Of a stretch of 64,000 nt of DNA, positions 26,301 to 40,059 are shown one piece after another. The translations under genes were made by a program, and so were the position numbers. Numbering within the stretch: the stretch's first letter is position 1; each line of letters opens with the position of its first letter. The notes beneath the pieces are model-generated. The model was given only the letters and a program-made list of their open reading frames with translations. It made no database searches and had not been told where the DNA came from. Origin of the DNA: Phoebastria nigripes (taxonomy: Eukaryota > Chordata > Aves > Procellariiformes > Diomedeidae); NCBI GenBank assembly GCA_035582835.1, contig JAYKAV010000778.1, positions 2,507,236 through 2,571,235 of the forward strand, given 5' to 3'.

Positions 26301-26929
26301 ACTAGTCATACATGTCTGAAAAAAAGAAGAATGTTTTAGGGAACACTAAGGCTCTCTGTTGGTTTCAAGCATGTCGGTTCATTTTATCCAGTTAAAAAAA
26401 TACACTTGATCAAGAGACATTTTGTTATTGCTTCCTGAAAGCAGTTGAAACAAGGAAGAAATTCAAAGCAGGCAATACTATGAATCCTAATGGAAACAAG
26501 AGCAGAATGCCAAATGTCAGGAGAGGGAGGAGCAGGGCAGGGGCTGACATGTTTGAGTGCAAGCAGGTAACTTTGCACAGAGCATGCATCTTTTTGATGC
26601 ACACTGTAGGTAAAGTGCAACCCTGTGGAAAAGGGTAGAACAAAACCCATGCATGTTACATTATTGGGAAAGCCCTTTCACAAGATAAATTATACCATCT
26701 GCAAATTCAAAGAAAATTTAAAAAGATTGGGAAAATCTGGACTCCCAATTTAAAACTTAACTGGTCTGCATTTAAAAAGCTCTGGTTTTCTCAATCAGAA
26801 GAGTACCCAAAGGTAGATGTATTCCTTTAGTCTGCTGAAGGCTCGTTTTCACATATGGTGCTGCAAACCTTTCTGTGATATGTTAGTTTTAATTCTTTGT
26901 TAGTCTAATCATTTCCATATGCAGAATAT
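20346..26929. other. AT-rich noncoding DNA
   Basis: About 6.6 kb with no recognisable gene or repeat. Open frames are at most 106 codons and several run through undetermined bases. Single N's are at 21130, 22208, 23978 and 24959. A nine-base G run lies near 26223, followed by A-rich sequence. Confidence 0.7.
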
Positions 26930-27310
26930 GGAAAGTTAGGCTGCACAAGTCCGTGAGCATTGCGCAGCCCACTGAATGCTGATTACCTTTGCTGCCCAGA
27001 GATAGCCAAACCAAGCCTAATCAGTATGCAGGTGTCAGTCAGGCATGCACACCTCCTCAGTCACTGAATGAGAGGCACATCTGCATCCGCCAACACCGCT
27101 GGGTACTGCCTGAGCTGCAAAGGAGTCGACAGTTGATACCGTGAAGTGAATCAACAGTCCCTAACGGTTGTCAAATATTCTGGAGGAGAAATGTTGTCAA
27201 GCCAATTATCGACTGAGATCTCGTCAGATTGTTTTTGGCATCAATTTATTAAATGAGTTTGGTGTTCGTCTCCAACAGGATGTTTCCAAGCAAAACTTTG
27301 TGTCTAACTG
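26930..27310. other. Possible conserved noncoding element
   Basis: This stretch has balanced composition, few homopolymers, several CpGs and homeodomain-type cores such as CCAATTATCGA near 27202, unlike the slippage-rich flanks. That is the usual look of a vertebrate conserved noncoding element. A single sequence cannot demonstrate conservation, so this is an impression. No repeat family match was recognised. Confidence 0.22.
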
Positions 27311-30300
27311 AAAGCAGATGCTTCATAGCACTATTTCAGGAGAAAGCGCTCTCTCTGTTTTTATTTTATGGAAGGAATTTGGTGTTTGTTGACTGGAATT
27401 CAGACAGTTTCCTACAAGAGATGTAGGAAAATTAAAACATCCAGATTTGCTAATTCAAAAAGTTACTTCCTACTTAGCATATTCTTCCCCCAGCATTGTG
27501 GAGTAGCCCTTGCAGGAGATCTGGGCAGCAGGCTGCTGTCATGGCGCTCCCTTTCTGGCCTGGTCCTGTTCAGCACTTCCGAGTTAACAAAAAATCCCAC
27601 AGCCAACCAGCAATCAACAAAACACACCCCATTTTTTCCACTATCTGAGCCCTTCAGCGAGTCCCTCGTGGTCGGGACAGTGGTTGGCAAAGCTTTCACT
27701 GATGTGGAAATAACCTGGACAAAAGCTCAGCTAAACAGGTTATGCCTACCTGAGAGTCATTTTTCCTCTACAATCCTGACTCAGATTGGTGACTCCCATT
27801 GTCTTGACACTACACAGATGCTTTTCCACCTCTCCCTTTTGGCATTTCTACACATTTTGTTCACATACGCATACTCACAATACACACAGCGCAGTGCAAG
27901 TGGAGGCAAGGTTGCTCCATTTGCGCTCTGATATGAGAAGAAACCCTCAGCCCAAAATAAAAACATGTGACAGCATGAGAATATTCCAACCTAAGTAATA
28001 AATCTTTCCAATTTATTAGCTTGTGTTAGCATTGAAAAGCCAGCGTTAAGGCTTCAAACCAAGGCTTTTCTCATTAACATCTGCTGACAGTGTAGGCAAA
28101 AATACCTTCTGTCTGTCTTTTGTTCCTATGGATGGAATCCAGACATCTCTCTCTTCCCCTACTGCCTTAGATTTACTCTCATTATTTGCCCTAGTTTCTT
28201 TCTCCATCTCTCTCTCAGACTGGCTATACCTCCTCTCCCACTAGAAAGTGATGTGGTTTCCCTCTTTGGATTCTCTCACTAGGTCGATGTATAACTGGAT
28301 GTCATATGCATTATCACAAGTCCAGGCAACTGTTCACATCTATGCCACTTTCTGCCAGTTCAAGGGATATCGTTATGCTTCTGTTCACCATCAAATATAA
28401 AAGGGTAACTAACATGCTGATGCACCTTTTTTCACCACGGTTTAGAGAATGAACTGTTCCTCCAACCTTACCTCTTCTTATGACTTANGCTTTCTGTCAT
28501 TTGCCTTGCTGAGAAACAGAAGCTGTGGTCTGTAGCAGTAAGTTATGCACTCCCAGGAGACATTTCAGCCACCGAGGCCAATTAGCATGGAAGAGCTTAT
28601 GTTCATTTGGTTAAATACTTCATTGTACCAACAAGTGGCAGGCTACATCCAAAGAGGCAAAAGTTACTGCTGCATGCCCAAACCATGCCTGGAAATTGTT
28701 TGGGAGGGTGTTAGTCAGCCCAGGTCTAAACCAGGCTGAGGGGTTTTTTTGTCAATTTAACAGCAGAGGTGAATAAGATGCAGTCTTTAGGAACATGTCC
28801 TGTCACTGTTTAAACCATTAGCATAACCAGAAAGTCCAGCAAACCAAATGCATTCAGGGAAACAACAGTAACCCACCAGCTCACTTAAATCTCTCTTCTT
28901 CACAGCGGGCCACAAGACACAGGAGAGCCAAATATGGGCCCCAATTCCACTCTCTTAGCATCCAAAGGTAAACTTCAAATGACTGAAACTAAAGTCTAGG
29001 CCAGGCACCCCGCCTCCTCCCAACTCCTAAGTCTCATTTCATCTCTTCCCAGTCTTCATTCTTCATTAACACCCTGACTCACAAAGCTCTGCTGCACAAG
29101 ACTAGCTTCAGTTTGTAGATCCTTTCCACCTAAGCCTAAGCATTTCTTAACATATTTCTAGTAGCTTTCTCCTGCCTCATCTCTCAGAGGAAAAACTGAA
29201 GTCTCTTCTCCTCCTCTCCCATTCAAAGTCTCCTTCCTACTTTTTTTTCCTCCATTGCTTCTCCAACCTGACCATACCCCATCCTCAAATGTATCAGGCA
29301 AGATGCATATAGACCCAACTCCAGGGTCAGTGTTGGATTTTACACCTCATCATAGCTGCAAAGGGTTGCTTAGTAAATATACACAAACTTACACATCCTA
29401 GGTGGTCTTCTAGCTAAGAGGGCTTGTCCTGAAACAAGACATTATGAACTGGATATACAAAGGACTATTCACTAAGGGAACTTAGGAGAAACTTCTATGT
29501 GTACAGCCGAAAACCAGTAAGTAGAACTGACTGACAAATGCAGCAAGAGGGGTTCAATCTCCGAGTGATTTTAGAAATGAGTGACATAAAAAGGATGAAG
29601 TAATTACATGAAAAGAGAAGAGGGCATTACAAATAAGAGAACGACAAATGGACACGCAGAACAAAAGGGCTGTGCTACCTTTCAGCTTCCAAGATGTCCC
29701 ACATAATCATTTACTATTAGCTCTAATTGACTTCAATGCAACAAAAGCACAATGAGACTTTTCCAGACAAGTAAAATACACATGCACTGCTGGGTATCAG
29801 CACAAAAGTGTAATTACTTCAGGAAAGTTACGGCTTGGCAGCTGATGAAAAGGAAGAAAAGAGGAAAGAGTTATTCTTTGCATACTTTTCTTAAGCCTCT
29901 ATAGTGCAAATACCTTATACGAACAATGCCACCTATCTTAAGTGACCACCCTAGGGATAAGGTAATTTAGTTACCTTATAGAGATCAGTGCTTAATTAAA
30001 GGTCAAACTAAATTGTACTTGGAACCCTTACCAATATTTTCAAGTTTGTTCCTGTGCCAGAAAGTGGCTATTGGATGTGGCTCCTGTTGTGGGCTTTACT
30101 ACTTTTCATAATAATCACCTGCTGCTGACCATTTAATCATCATATTTCTCAGCTGAATTCTACATTAATTGATACACCTTCTTACACTGTCATATTTTAG
30201 TAACACAACTCAAATATCAAATTTTTATTATTAGCCTAGCAATATAATAGAAAATGAGAATAGAAAAAAAAAGCTATACTTCTTGAAAAACAGAGCATGG

Positions 30301-30380
30301 TATGTATGTTTGCTCATAATATGTACATCAATCACTGCACGATATGAGCACTTATTAGCACAGTTATTCTCATACTAAAT

Positions 30381-30416
30381 TATGTTGGTTTTGCTTTTAA
30401 GTATGTTGGTTTTGCT
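30381..30416. repeat. Short direct duplication, period 21
   Basis: TATGTTGGTTTTGCT occurs at 30381-30395 and again at 30402-30416, separated by TTTAAG. A related TTTAAGTATG follows at about 30421. It is a small local slippage duplication. Confidence 0.85.
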
Positions 30417-32544
30417 GACATTTAAGTATGATTTAGCTTTCATATTACATTTGGCTAAATATTGTACAGGGAAATAACATTCTTTGCACTATAGCCTGAA
30501 GATATATATGTCACTACAATAACAAAAGCCTCAAAAATTAATCCCACAAATAAACCTTGTATCAGTATGCACTCTGTATGTTCTGAAATATGAATGGTAG
30601 GTATTGATGTTAAAGGTAGCAAAAGTAATAAAGAAGTTTATCAATAACATACAAGAGTGTTAATTACATATCACTGAAGTTTATAAACATGTCAGTTTTC
30701 AGAGTAAAAACCAAATACTTGTAGCAATTTTAGAAGCCCTGGCATATATTTTGGAAACACAGCATTTTAACATTTAAAAACAAACCTACATTGACCCTTT
30801 CTGTTTTACTCTTCCACTTTTACATTTTAACTCTCAATACTTTGAACAGGATATTGATGCATACAAATCTAGGACTGTATTTAAGTAATTCCAAGCATAT
30901 AAATAGATTCATTCTCCTAAAGAAGAAAAGAAAACTTTGACAATAGCAACATTTTAAAGTTGAATCACAAATACTTATTGACAGTTAAGAATACCTCAAT
31001 GGCTCCGTGTTAAGTTTTAAACAGTGTACAAATGCCCTTTACGTGAACTCGGCTGGAAGTCTCAGAGGATATAATCTATAGTACAGAGTTGCAATTGAAT
31101 TGTGAGCAGTAGGACAAGTAACTGGATAATGAAATTTGATCACAAAGAACTCCCTGAAAGACAAAACTTTCTGTCTCCGGTTTTCTCTTAATAAATGCTT
31201 TTGGCTGTTCCTTCCTTAGCCATGTGCATACTCTCCGTCAAGTCGCTGACTGCAGTGCGGCCGCTGCAGCTAAGCGTGGCATGTCTTGGCAGGGTACAAG
31301 AGGAATATGGTGGTTTAGTGTTCTTCCAAATGTGAAGACGAACTTACTGCAGCTAGAGAGAGACAAACAAAGGCTTGTGTGCAGTTTCCTATTATAACAG
31401 CACAGGGAAGCATAGCTGGGCTGCAAGTATCATATACTATGTCACTTCCTTGTGTTGAATAGAACCTGCTGTTACACAGAGTAATATCCAGGCTCTTTGA
31501 ATGCTAAACAGGATAGAAGACAGACCAAAGGGGTCTGCAAATGCCAGTTTTACACTGGTTTTGTATTACTTCTGACTTGAATTCTCTGTGTTTTGGAAAT
31601 GCCTGATGTCATCATGCCGCTGTGCCTCAGCAGAGAAAAAGCATAGGGATCCCTAGGCAAACAACATACTGATCTCAGCGTCATAGTTAAACAGATAGGT
31701 GTAGAATGCAATCCTTAACAACAAAAATCAATACGGTTTGACTGCACCAGCATCCAGGTTAATGAGTATTTATCATTCCCTACTGATGCTTCTAATTTTA
31801 GTTTATTTTATTTTTTAAACAAACAGGAAACCTACTTGTTCAGGAGTCTTTGGTAATTTAGATACAGTGCTTTTTAAACAGTTATAGAAAAGCTCTGCAC
31901 CTGTAGTCACACACTATATTTGTATGTACTTGTCCATCAAAGCAGAGAAAATAATGAGAAATTATTTCAGTTGCAGTCAGTTATGGGAATGACTTGGTTG
32001 TGGGTGGATTGGTATCTGTAACTGAAATCTAACAATTCGAGATACGGCATTCTATGGCATCACGATAGGAAATGAAATAATGACGTATCTTAAAAAATGC
32101 TTTTTAAAATTATTTTGCCTTTTCTAAAGTGTTATTTCAGAGCTCTTTTTGGGGAACATACAGGGGAGAGTTGGCAGATTTTTTATTTATTTCACCAGTC
32201 TCTGTATATAATAATATAGATTAACTGTTAACAAGGTACAGAAAAAATAATAACGCATGATACACAAAACGGTCTGGTGGCTAGGGGAGCTACTCCAGCA
32301 ACCTGTGTTGCAGTTCCTTTTGCTGCACTGCCCCATGGCATACATTTCAAACCGTTCAAACAAGCTTAAATGATTTCTTAAATGACCTATCAAAATCACT
32401 GTCACTAAAAGGCCTTTCCGGAAAGGAACTCAGTTATCCACAGTGCTGAACAATTCCAGCAAGGATCCTGAGGGAGACGGGGGAATCGGAATACCCTGGC
32501 CTTCAAAAGACCAAAGGCCAAGGACCTTCTGCTCCAGCACTTAC

Positions 32545-32595
32545 TGTAATTAATAGAAGCCTTTCCACTGATTTTAGTGAGCTTTCGGGTCACAC
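32545..32595. repeat. Ancient sauropsid-type interspersed repeat trace
   Basis: The segment 'AATAGAAGCCTTTCCACTGA' followed by 'TTTTAGTGAGCTTTCGGGTC' resembles the 'AATGGAAGTCTTTCCATTGA...TTCAGTGGGCTTTGGATCAG' string I recall from many dispersed copies in bird and turtle genomes. The family name is not certain to me. The copy is short and diverged. Confidence 0.42.
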
Positions 32596-35329
32596 ACAAT
32601 TAGTATAATTCCAGATGTTTTCACTCCCATTGACATAAGTGTGGTCATGACTCTGTTCAAACATCCTGCAGACACGGCCAAGACAGAACCTCATCATGAA
32701 TTACAGAAGGAGTTAAAAGCCATTGTGTTTGCACTGGAAATAAACATAATCTTCACATTGGTTTCCAATACTAAAGTTTTTATTCCCTGAGAAAAACTGT
32801 ACTGTTTTTTTTTAAGATACATCAGTACCAACAATCTTCAATTCGACACAGATTTTTTTTGGGGGAGGTGAAACTTCCTAATGCCTAATGCAGTAGTACA
32901 GTAAGCGCTACAATATCTTTGAACAATGACATGAGGAAATGCCATAGCCCAAACTAGCTTTTATGCAGTTTATCCTATGCTTTTATAACAACAGTTATAA
33001 GGCTGCTAGCTGAGATTTTTGTGTACCCTGCAACATTTGTAAGAAGTTTAACATTATTGTAGACAGGCCCACTTTCAGCTGTTTTCTGTTCAGGCAGGGT
33101 TTTAAATTTGTCCCAAGACTGAGTTAATTTGAATGCCATCTTCTCATCTTGGCAAGATCCTCAGTCGCTGATCAGTGCATTATAATGCAAAACAGATTCT
33201 AACTGCGCTTATATAACCCCGTCCTACACTTGGGACAAAGATAATAATGAGAACAGAAAACGTATCTACTGTATTCTCCTGACTGTGCCAGCTTTTTCCT
33301 AATGGTCAGTTATGCAAGTGTCCCATGGGAATCCTTCATAGTAGTTTTGCTACAATGAACATACTCAGCTCAAAAGATTTTTTTTTTTCCCCCCAAGGAA
33401 TCATAAAAATGAGAGATGACAGAGTTGCTAGGTCACCTTACCCTTTCTTCTACTATATTCTACACTTAAGAATATGTTCTGTGCAGTTTTATTTATTACT
33501 GGTCTGGCTCTGAAAGAATTTCAGTGGTGTAAATCACCATGGGAGGGAATTGGACGAAAAATTGTTTAATTCAGATAATGATCTAGTTTATTCTCTTTGA
33601 TAAAACAAAACATTCACATAAATACGTAGGGCTGTAATTCTACATGGCATTCTAAAATCAGAACAACACAGGATGTAGTTTTGATCCTCCTTGCACCAGT
33701 ACAATTCACAATTGTGTTGGATTTATCAACAGTAAGCAGTAATAATGTTATTACAATTTCATTCATATTATTGCTGTTAATATTAACAAAATAGTAACAT
33801 TAAAAGTAATACGAGTGCTAAACTTAGAGTACCAACAAAAGCAGGTCAAAAATTAGAATGTTAGTGGCAACCACCAAGTAAATTTGAATGGTTAAATACA
33901 TGTGCTATATTAACTCATCCAAAAGGCATCTTGAGATGAAGAAATATCTTTCATTATGGCGAGGGAAGGCTTTATCCTGAAATATCCTTAAGAGATGTCA
34001 GAATGTGGCCCAAGGCTATTGGGTTACACTCCGGGTTCAAAATGAGAGAAAGAACAAGTCGGAGAGCCTCTCTGCTGAACTCAGGGTATTGCCTCTATGC
34101 CATGTATGCATACACTCAGTCCAAGCTGCTCTGCATAATAGACATAAACTTAGGAGAATATAAATTATGGGAACCTGAAGAGACTGTGCTGGAACTGTAC
34201 ATGCTTTATATAAATAGCAATTCTGGCATGACGCTTGAATGTCTGCAAGCAGATTACAGATTGCACACACCTACTCTATCTGGGTTGTATTGAGACTCCC
34301 TACACATGCTTAGAGAGTGTGTGAGCCGATCTTTGCTTCTGCCATGGCCATTGGTCTAGAAATGCAGGAGAGTTTCAATAAGGTCATTTGGTGCATTACC
34401 AAACTGGAGGAGGGAACAGGTTAGTACATGGAAAAAGAAACCCATGTGCAAGAAAAGCAAGAAATGGAAATATCCTGGTATCTTTCTGATGGATATTCCC
34501 ATTAAGTACTTGAAAAGATACTGTGATAAAACAAGTTATCAAGATTAATTAAAAATAAAGCCAGAGACACATTCAAATATTAAAAACTAGCCACTCAGCT
34601 TTGTCATTTAGGCAGAGAGTATTCTAGTCACTGCTTACAAATTCAAAACAGAATAGTCTCTAGAGTCTCCAGCAGCATGTCCATCAAAAAGCATTGTATC
34701 CTCACAATTAAATGATGGTCATTTTTTAATGACCCTTAGAGGTGTTTCAGAAAAGACTTGTATACTGATCTATACCCAAACTGTGAAAACACCCGAAACA
34801 TCACTAAGAAAGAAAAAGGAACAAAGAGGTAAGGTTATCAAAGGATTACAACAACTTAGTCACGTACATACAAAAGGGGACTGAAAAACAAGTTGTATTT
34901 AAATTGGGCGCTTGCTGGTCCTACAGTTACAATAGATTTTGCTTTGAGTAGACTGGCCCCTCACTTAGACATTTTACTAAAACGTACTGTACTGCCTATG
35001 TCCTTCCAGTCTTAGATTTCTGATGGACTAATGTCTCTGCTGTGACAATGTCAAACCTTTCATTATATTGTAGGCTGTTCTGAGTTACACCCTTTTCAGG
35101 TCACAAACAAACTTCTTGCTAAAAAGCTAAAACCCCTCCATAACAGTAAAACTGTGTTNTCTGTTTACAATTTTCAATTTTGAACAAGCAGTTGCAAGTA
35201 TTTCTTATACAGATACTGATTGTCTTCATTTTTATTTTCTGCTGTTTCTAGAAGTCTATTTCTGATTTCATACCTTTTTAAAAATTGATTTGCACCCTTC
35301 TCCTGAACTCCCCCAACTAAAAGTAAAAG

Positions 35330-35355
35330 CTCAGAACGCTTTTACTCAGAACGCT
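35330..35355. repeat. Short direct duplication, period 15
   Basis: CTCAGAACGCT occurs at 35330-35340 and 35345-35355, with a further partial CTCAGAAGC directly overlapping the end. It is a slippage-type duplication. Confidence 0.8.
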
Positions 35356-35995
35356 CAGAAGCATTGTTACCATGCTTATTGGTTATAAATACACTGTGAG
35401 ATCTTTAGAGGAGAAGATTTAGAAGCCCCAACTATAATAAGCTCAATAGTGCTATTGAAATCTGGTTGTCTTGACTGTTGGGACATTTTCAGTAATTAAC
35501 GGTGTTGTAAGTAGGAACAAGTTTGGCCCTTGAGAGGCTGAGCAAGACTGGCATAATAGAAATAAACATGTTTGTCATTTAAATAGAAAAAAGCCAGGGT
35601 TTTTTTTGGACCCGAGTAAAGGCAATAATCTTTGNGTTATGTATGTGGCATTAATTAATTGGATTGCACGTGATGTAGAACACGCACATCATTTAATAGT
35701 GGGTGTTGAGAATACTTTGATAGGATTTATGACAGATTAGGTTGCTTTGGCACCTGAAGCATTGATAGATCTGTAAAGTCATGTTAACTTTAACGATATG
35801 ATAAATATGTACACGATGCACATGTAAATACAGTGATGTATATAACCAGTGGAATAAGGTGCAACAAATACTCTGGGAGACAAGAAAATGGACATATAAA
35901 TTCAATAGTTTCAGTTAGAAAAGACCATGGTTTATAAAGTGGTTCTTTGCCACTGTCCCCATTCTGATGGTTTTTAGATCTGTTGGTTGTCTGTC

Positions 35996-36012
35996 TTTTT
36001 TTTTTTTTTTTT
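35996..36012. repeat. Poly-T tract (17 T)
   Basis: A 17-base T run followed by TTAAAAATGA-type AT-rich DNA. Mononucleotide microsatellite. Confidence 0.85.
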
Positions 36013-38194
36013 AAAAATGAGGCCAAGGAGATCGTAAATATGAAACAAATCAAGAATCGATAGCAAGGCTTTGCTTTTTAAAAATGCTCCTTTGATTTTT
36101 AGTAATAGAGGTTGGTAACTCCACTTCTTGATTTCTAAGTCTTTGTGTAATAGATGGTAGCGTGCCTCCTTGGAGTTGAAACAAGAACTAATTAAGCCTC
36201 ATATAATTTTGGTGTGATCTGTCAGTCAGCAGTATCCTGCTGGGGAGGTGAAGAACTACATAACATCTTGAAGCCTCTCCTCTTGGGGACAAACCTAAAC
36301 CAGCACTTTGCTGCACAGCAAGATTATAGCTTTTATTCTTCCTCTTCAGCTGCAGCACACTCCTTCTGAAGTGCAAGGTTCATGAGATTACCTGTGCCTT
36401 GCGCTCTCTGGGACACAGCCTGAACTCTGGCTGTAGGTACATAAGTCCCAAATGTGCAATTGCCACACTGGGAGGAACTGCTGCATTCTTTGACTCATAA
36501 AAATCTGTGCAGTGATCAGCTCTAGTCTGGAGCAGGCAAACTGAACTACTGCGTTTGAGAAAGCTAAAGTAAGCATTCCAGAAGCTGACATTTTAGTTTA
36601 TCAGACCATTTCCAGCGCATCAGCTAAGTGCTCCTTGAAGTATGCTGTTTAAAACAATGCACTTAATTTTACNTGATTAATATTCCATAGTATCATACAG
36701 ACCAAACAAAGCACATATGAATCCTACTAAATACAGAGACTAGAGCAAAAAAAAAGAATGATAAAGGTTAAATCCAGTAACAGTGGAGCTGATGAGTTAT
36801 GCCCAATTAACGAGAGATCACAATTAGGCTACGAGACTCTGGAATGGGAACTTTTGTGGGAAATGGAGAGGCTTTTATGTTGCAGCTGCTAGTACTGCAG
36901 TAGGTGAATGAGGAACAACCCTTTTAGGCTAGCCTTGCTTAATCGAAGTGAGTCTTACAGTAAGGTCAACAGGGATAGAGGGTCCTTCCATTAAATACTG
37001 TGAGCAAAATAACGTATATTAACCAAGTTTGTTTACAAAAAGACTTCTAGTGACAAATACTAAATGTTTTTAAAAGAACTCCATTTTCTACTCCACTTTT
37101 TATTTCCCTTCTCAGCACAACACTGAAATCAGAAATACACAAAACCTTGTTTTCAAACTGCCTTTGTGCCAAAACTGAGAAACACAACTTTGGAGCTCAA
37201 CTTTGAAAACTTCAAAAAATTAAAACTCGCCCTTTATTCATCATTCATCTACTTGAATGGGTATTGACTTATTTTGCATAAAAACAAGGCTGGAATTTAC
37301 ACAAGTTGCTAAAATTTAAACAACATTTTTAAAGCAGAAAGTGCTCAGTACAGACCACAGAAGAATGTATTCAAAATGTTGGATATATACATAGATGTTA
37401 GGATGGGCTATTTATGCAATCAACTCAGTGACAATGGAAAAATATTAAAAATCCAAAAATATGCCATTTGAGATAAATGCACTAGGGGCCTGCTTAGCAG
37501 GATTTCTGCACTAAAGAAGTTGCTAAAATTAGTTTAAATAACTGGCTATTATCTTTTTCCATCAGCAAAGCTTTGCAAATCTCAAATGAAATCAAATATT
37601 GAAACTGTTAACTCACTTACAGGAGTAATTCTAAGCTAAAGATTACCAAAGCTGTCTGTATTTTTAAACATCTCAGGCCTAACGTGATACATGTATTTGC
37701 TGATGGCTCTGGAAAAAACAACTGCCAATTGAGCGCTGACTCGGAACTAAATGATACACTGAGAAAGAAGCAATAGAGCTAAAATGAAACACAATACTGT
37801 ATGGACATCAGCTGCTTCAGTCATGAGAGAATTAACCATTAAAACAGAAAAACTTGCTTTCCTCCTCAGCTGCTGTGAAGTTTAATAACTCATGTTTGTA
37901 AATATTTCTAAGATGCNGGGAATGAAAACTGCCATATACCTAAAACCAAAACAAAAAAAAGAAGTATTTTCTTAAATTGGCAGGCACACAAACTGAGGTT
38001 GCAACATTACTACTTTTAAGACAGTAATTGCCATTAGTGATATAAAAGCTACTTCACTGAAGAACCTGAAAATCTGCTTGGCTTATTATAATTGTAACTC
38101 CTTACAAAGTTGCATGTTTTAGGTCTGAGATCCGCAAACTACAGCAAGCAAAAGTAGTTCAGGTATTTGGTAGCTGTAATTTACTTGCAACTGT

Positions 38195-38290
38195 GCTAGC
38201 CCTGAACGGCACCAGTCAGAATCAGGGCACCCAAAGCACTGTGCAAACTGTGTGTGAAGAGCTTACAGTCCACTCAAAGAAGGCACGCTA
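38195..38290. repeat. Ancient interspersed repeat trace (MIR/L2-like style)
   Basis: The words 'CAGTCAGAATCAGGGCACCC', 'AAAGCACTGTGCAAAC' and 'AAGAGCTTACAGTCCAC' appear in the same order as in a common sauropsid repeat ('CAATCAGGATCAGGACCCC', 'GTGCTAGGCGCTGTACAAAC', 'AAGAGCTTACAATCTAA'). The assignment is from memory and the family name is uncertain. The copy is old and partial. Confidence 0.5.
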
Positions 38291-39016
38291 ACGGGAAGAA
38301 AGGGAGAGGGAAGGGACTGATAATAGAAGTAGAGTATATACATAAGTACATCATCCCAAATAATTTAAATGTTTCTTTTCTGAAGTAAAGAGCAGAACCT
38401 GGGTAGAACAAACGTGCTCAGTCCAGACAGACTCAATAGCTTATATCATAGCACAGTGGATCTTTGGGAAAAATCTGAAGAATGGACAGAAACCCTAATA
38501 TTTTTTTTCCCCCAGCAGGATATTTATTCATTTTTTCTCACATTTAAAACAATTTCTCAAAATCTCCTTCTGAAACAACTGTTAGATATTCTGTGCAATA
38601 CCTCTTAATTTGATATTCAGCACAAGCAACTTTACTTTGCTTCCAGATGTCAGTGGGCTGCAGATGTTGTNTTGTAAATTGTCACTGTGCTATCTGAGCT
38701 GTCAGGGGTCGGGCTGGACATATTGGCAGCTAGTTGGAAACAGCTGGAATTTCTGGCATATTCAGAGAATTCTCTTTGTGAATGAAATGGTATTGACATC
38801 TATTGATTCAAGATTTGAAGAGTTCTCAGAAGGTCCATAACCATTCATGGCAATTGCCTAGACAAGCTATTCCTCTAAATCCCCTCCTTGTCCTTGGTTT
38901 TCTCCCTCATAGTCCCCTATATTATCAAATATTCAGCTGCCTGGAATTATGCTGGCAGGGTGGGCATCTGCTCACCGAGACCTAGAGCTCTACTGTTCAC
39001 TATGTATTCCTCAAAA

Positions 39017-39043
39017 TAGAAAGCATCTTATGTAGAAAGCATC
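39017..39043. repeat. Short direct duplication, period 16
   Basis: TAGAAAGCATC occurs at 39017-39027 and 39033-39043, separated by five bases. Local slippage duplication. Confidence 0.85.
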
Positions 39044-40059
39044 AGGGTGTCACAAGCAGAAGCAACATTTTGGATAATGTGAAAGATCTCACTGAGGACA
39101 TTCAGATGCTGGTGCACTTCACTGGCTTACAGGAAGTTGTCAAGATCACAACTTAGAGCCACCGAAGTACCTTTTTAAATACATTTTTTAATTAACTTGT
39201 CATTTAAATCCTACTCTGGCACAAGCATTATTTCTGTCAACGGGACTCTTTTTGAATTAAAATACTGAATAAAACTTTGACCTTGTGGAGGAATCAAAAC
39301 TAGCAGATTCTCANGCCTGAATGCAGTAATGTTCAAAAGAACAAAATATCTGATCAAGGAAAAGAGCTAGAGAAGATTTGTATCAATTCAAGCAGCCTTG
39401 TCCCAAAACCTGAGATCTTCCATCTCTTTCATTTGACAGTNGTTGGTAACAAAATCAAGAGAAAAATTAAATAAGAATAATTTAAAATATTGCAATGGAA
39501 GCGTGTTGCACAAACCTCACACTAGAGCCCACGAACAGCAGAGATTAAAAGGACTTCCTTTGTGTCACGGCTTGATAAAAACTCAATAAGCGGCATGCCA
39601 AATTAGTAACAGCATCAACGTCAATAAAATCTGATGTGCAGAAGAAGTCAGTGTACTTCCCTGTACTCCAAGAGACTTTACAAGTATGGATTTTCTTCTG
39701 AGCCCCCACAAATAAATATAATTTCTGGTCCCTATCCATAACATTATTATTCTGTTAAAGTAACAGTAACCTGGAGCTCTGAGAGCACTAATTAGCATCA
39801 TTTTTGTAATTGCAGTATGAGTAAAAACGTCCACAGTTTTACAAAACTAGACTACAATGCTGTAATTACTCAATGAGTTGCATTCAAACTTATCTTAGGT
39901 TTTTCAAGACTATTTTCTGTCACTTCTGGCTATTTTATACTCATTTTTAGGACATATCAATAGTTGTCCAAAATACCTGTGTCCAGAGACCTACATCCAG
40001 GCTATTAAGACACGTTCAGAGAGCCCTAGCTATGTTTACACTGAATAGCGCACAGGGGG

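Larger units (their letters stand above)
27311..40059. other. AT-rich noncoding DNA with ancient repeat traces
   Basis: About 12.7 kb with no recognisable gene. It contains the longest open frame of the window (187 codons, plus strand, 27368-27931), which shows no domain, conserved motif or coding composition. Pyrimidine-rich DNA lies around 28100-28250 and 28990-29290. Further items are a 15-bp duplication (30381-30416), ancient repeat-like traces (32545-32595 and 38195-38290), an 11-bp duplication (35330-35355), T17 (35996-36012) and another 11-bp duplication (39017-39043). Single N's are at 28488, 35159, 35635, 36673, 37917, 38671, 39314 and 39441. Confidence 0.65.

Noticed and set aside
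33505..33555. Possible ancient repeat trace ('TTTCAGTGGTGTAAATCACC')
   Set aside because: It resembles dispersed sauropsid sequences only over about 20 bases, too short to call.
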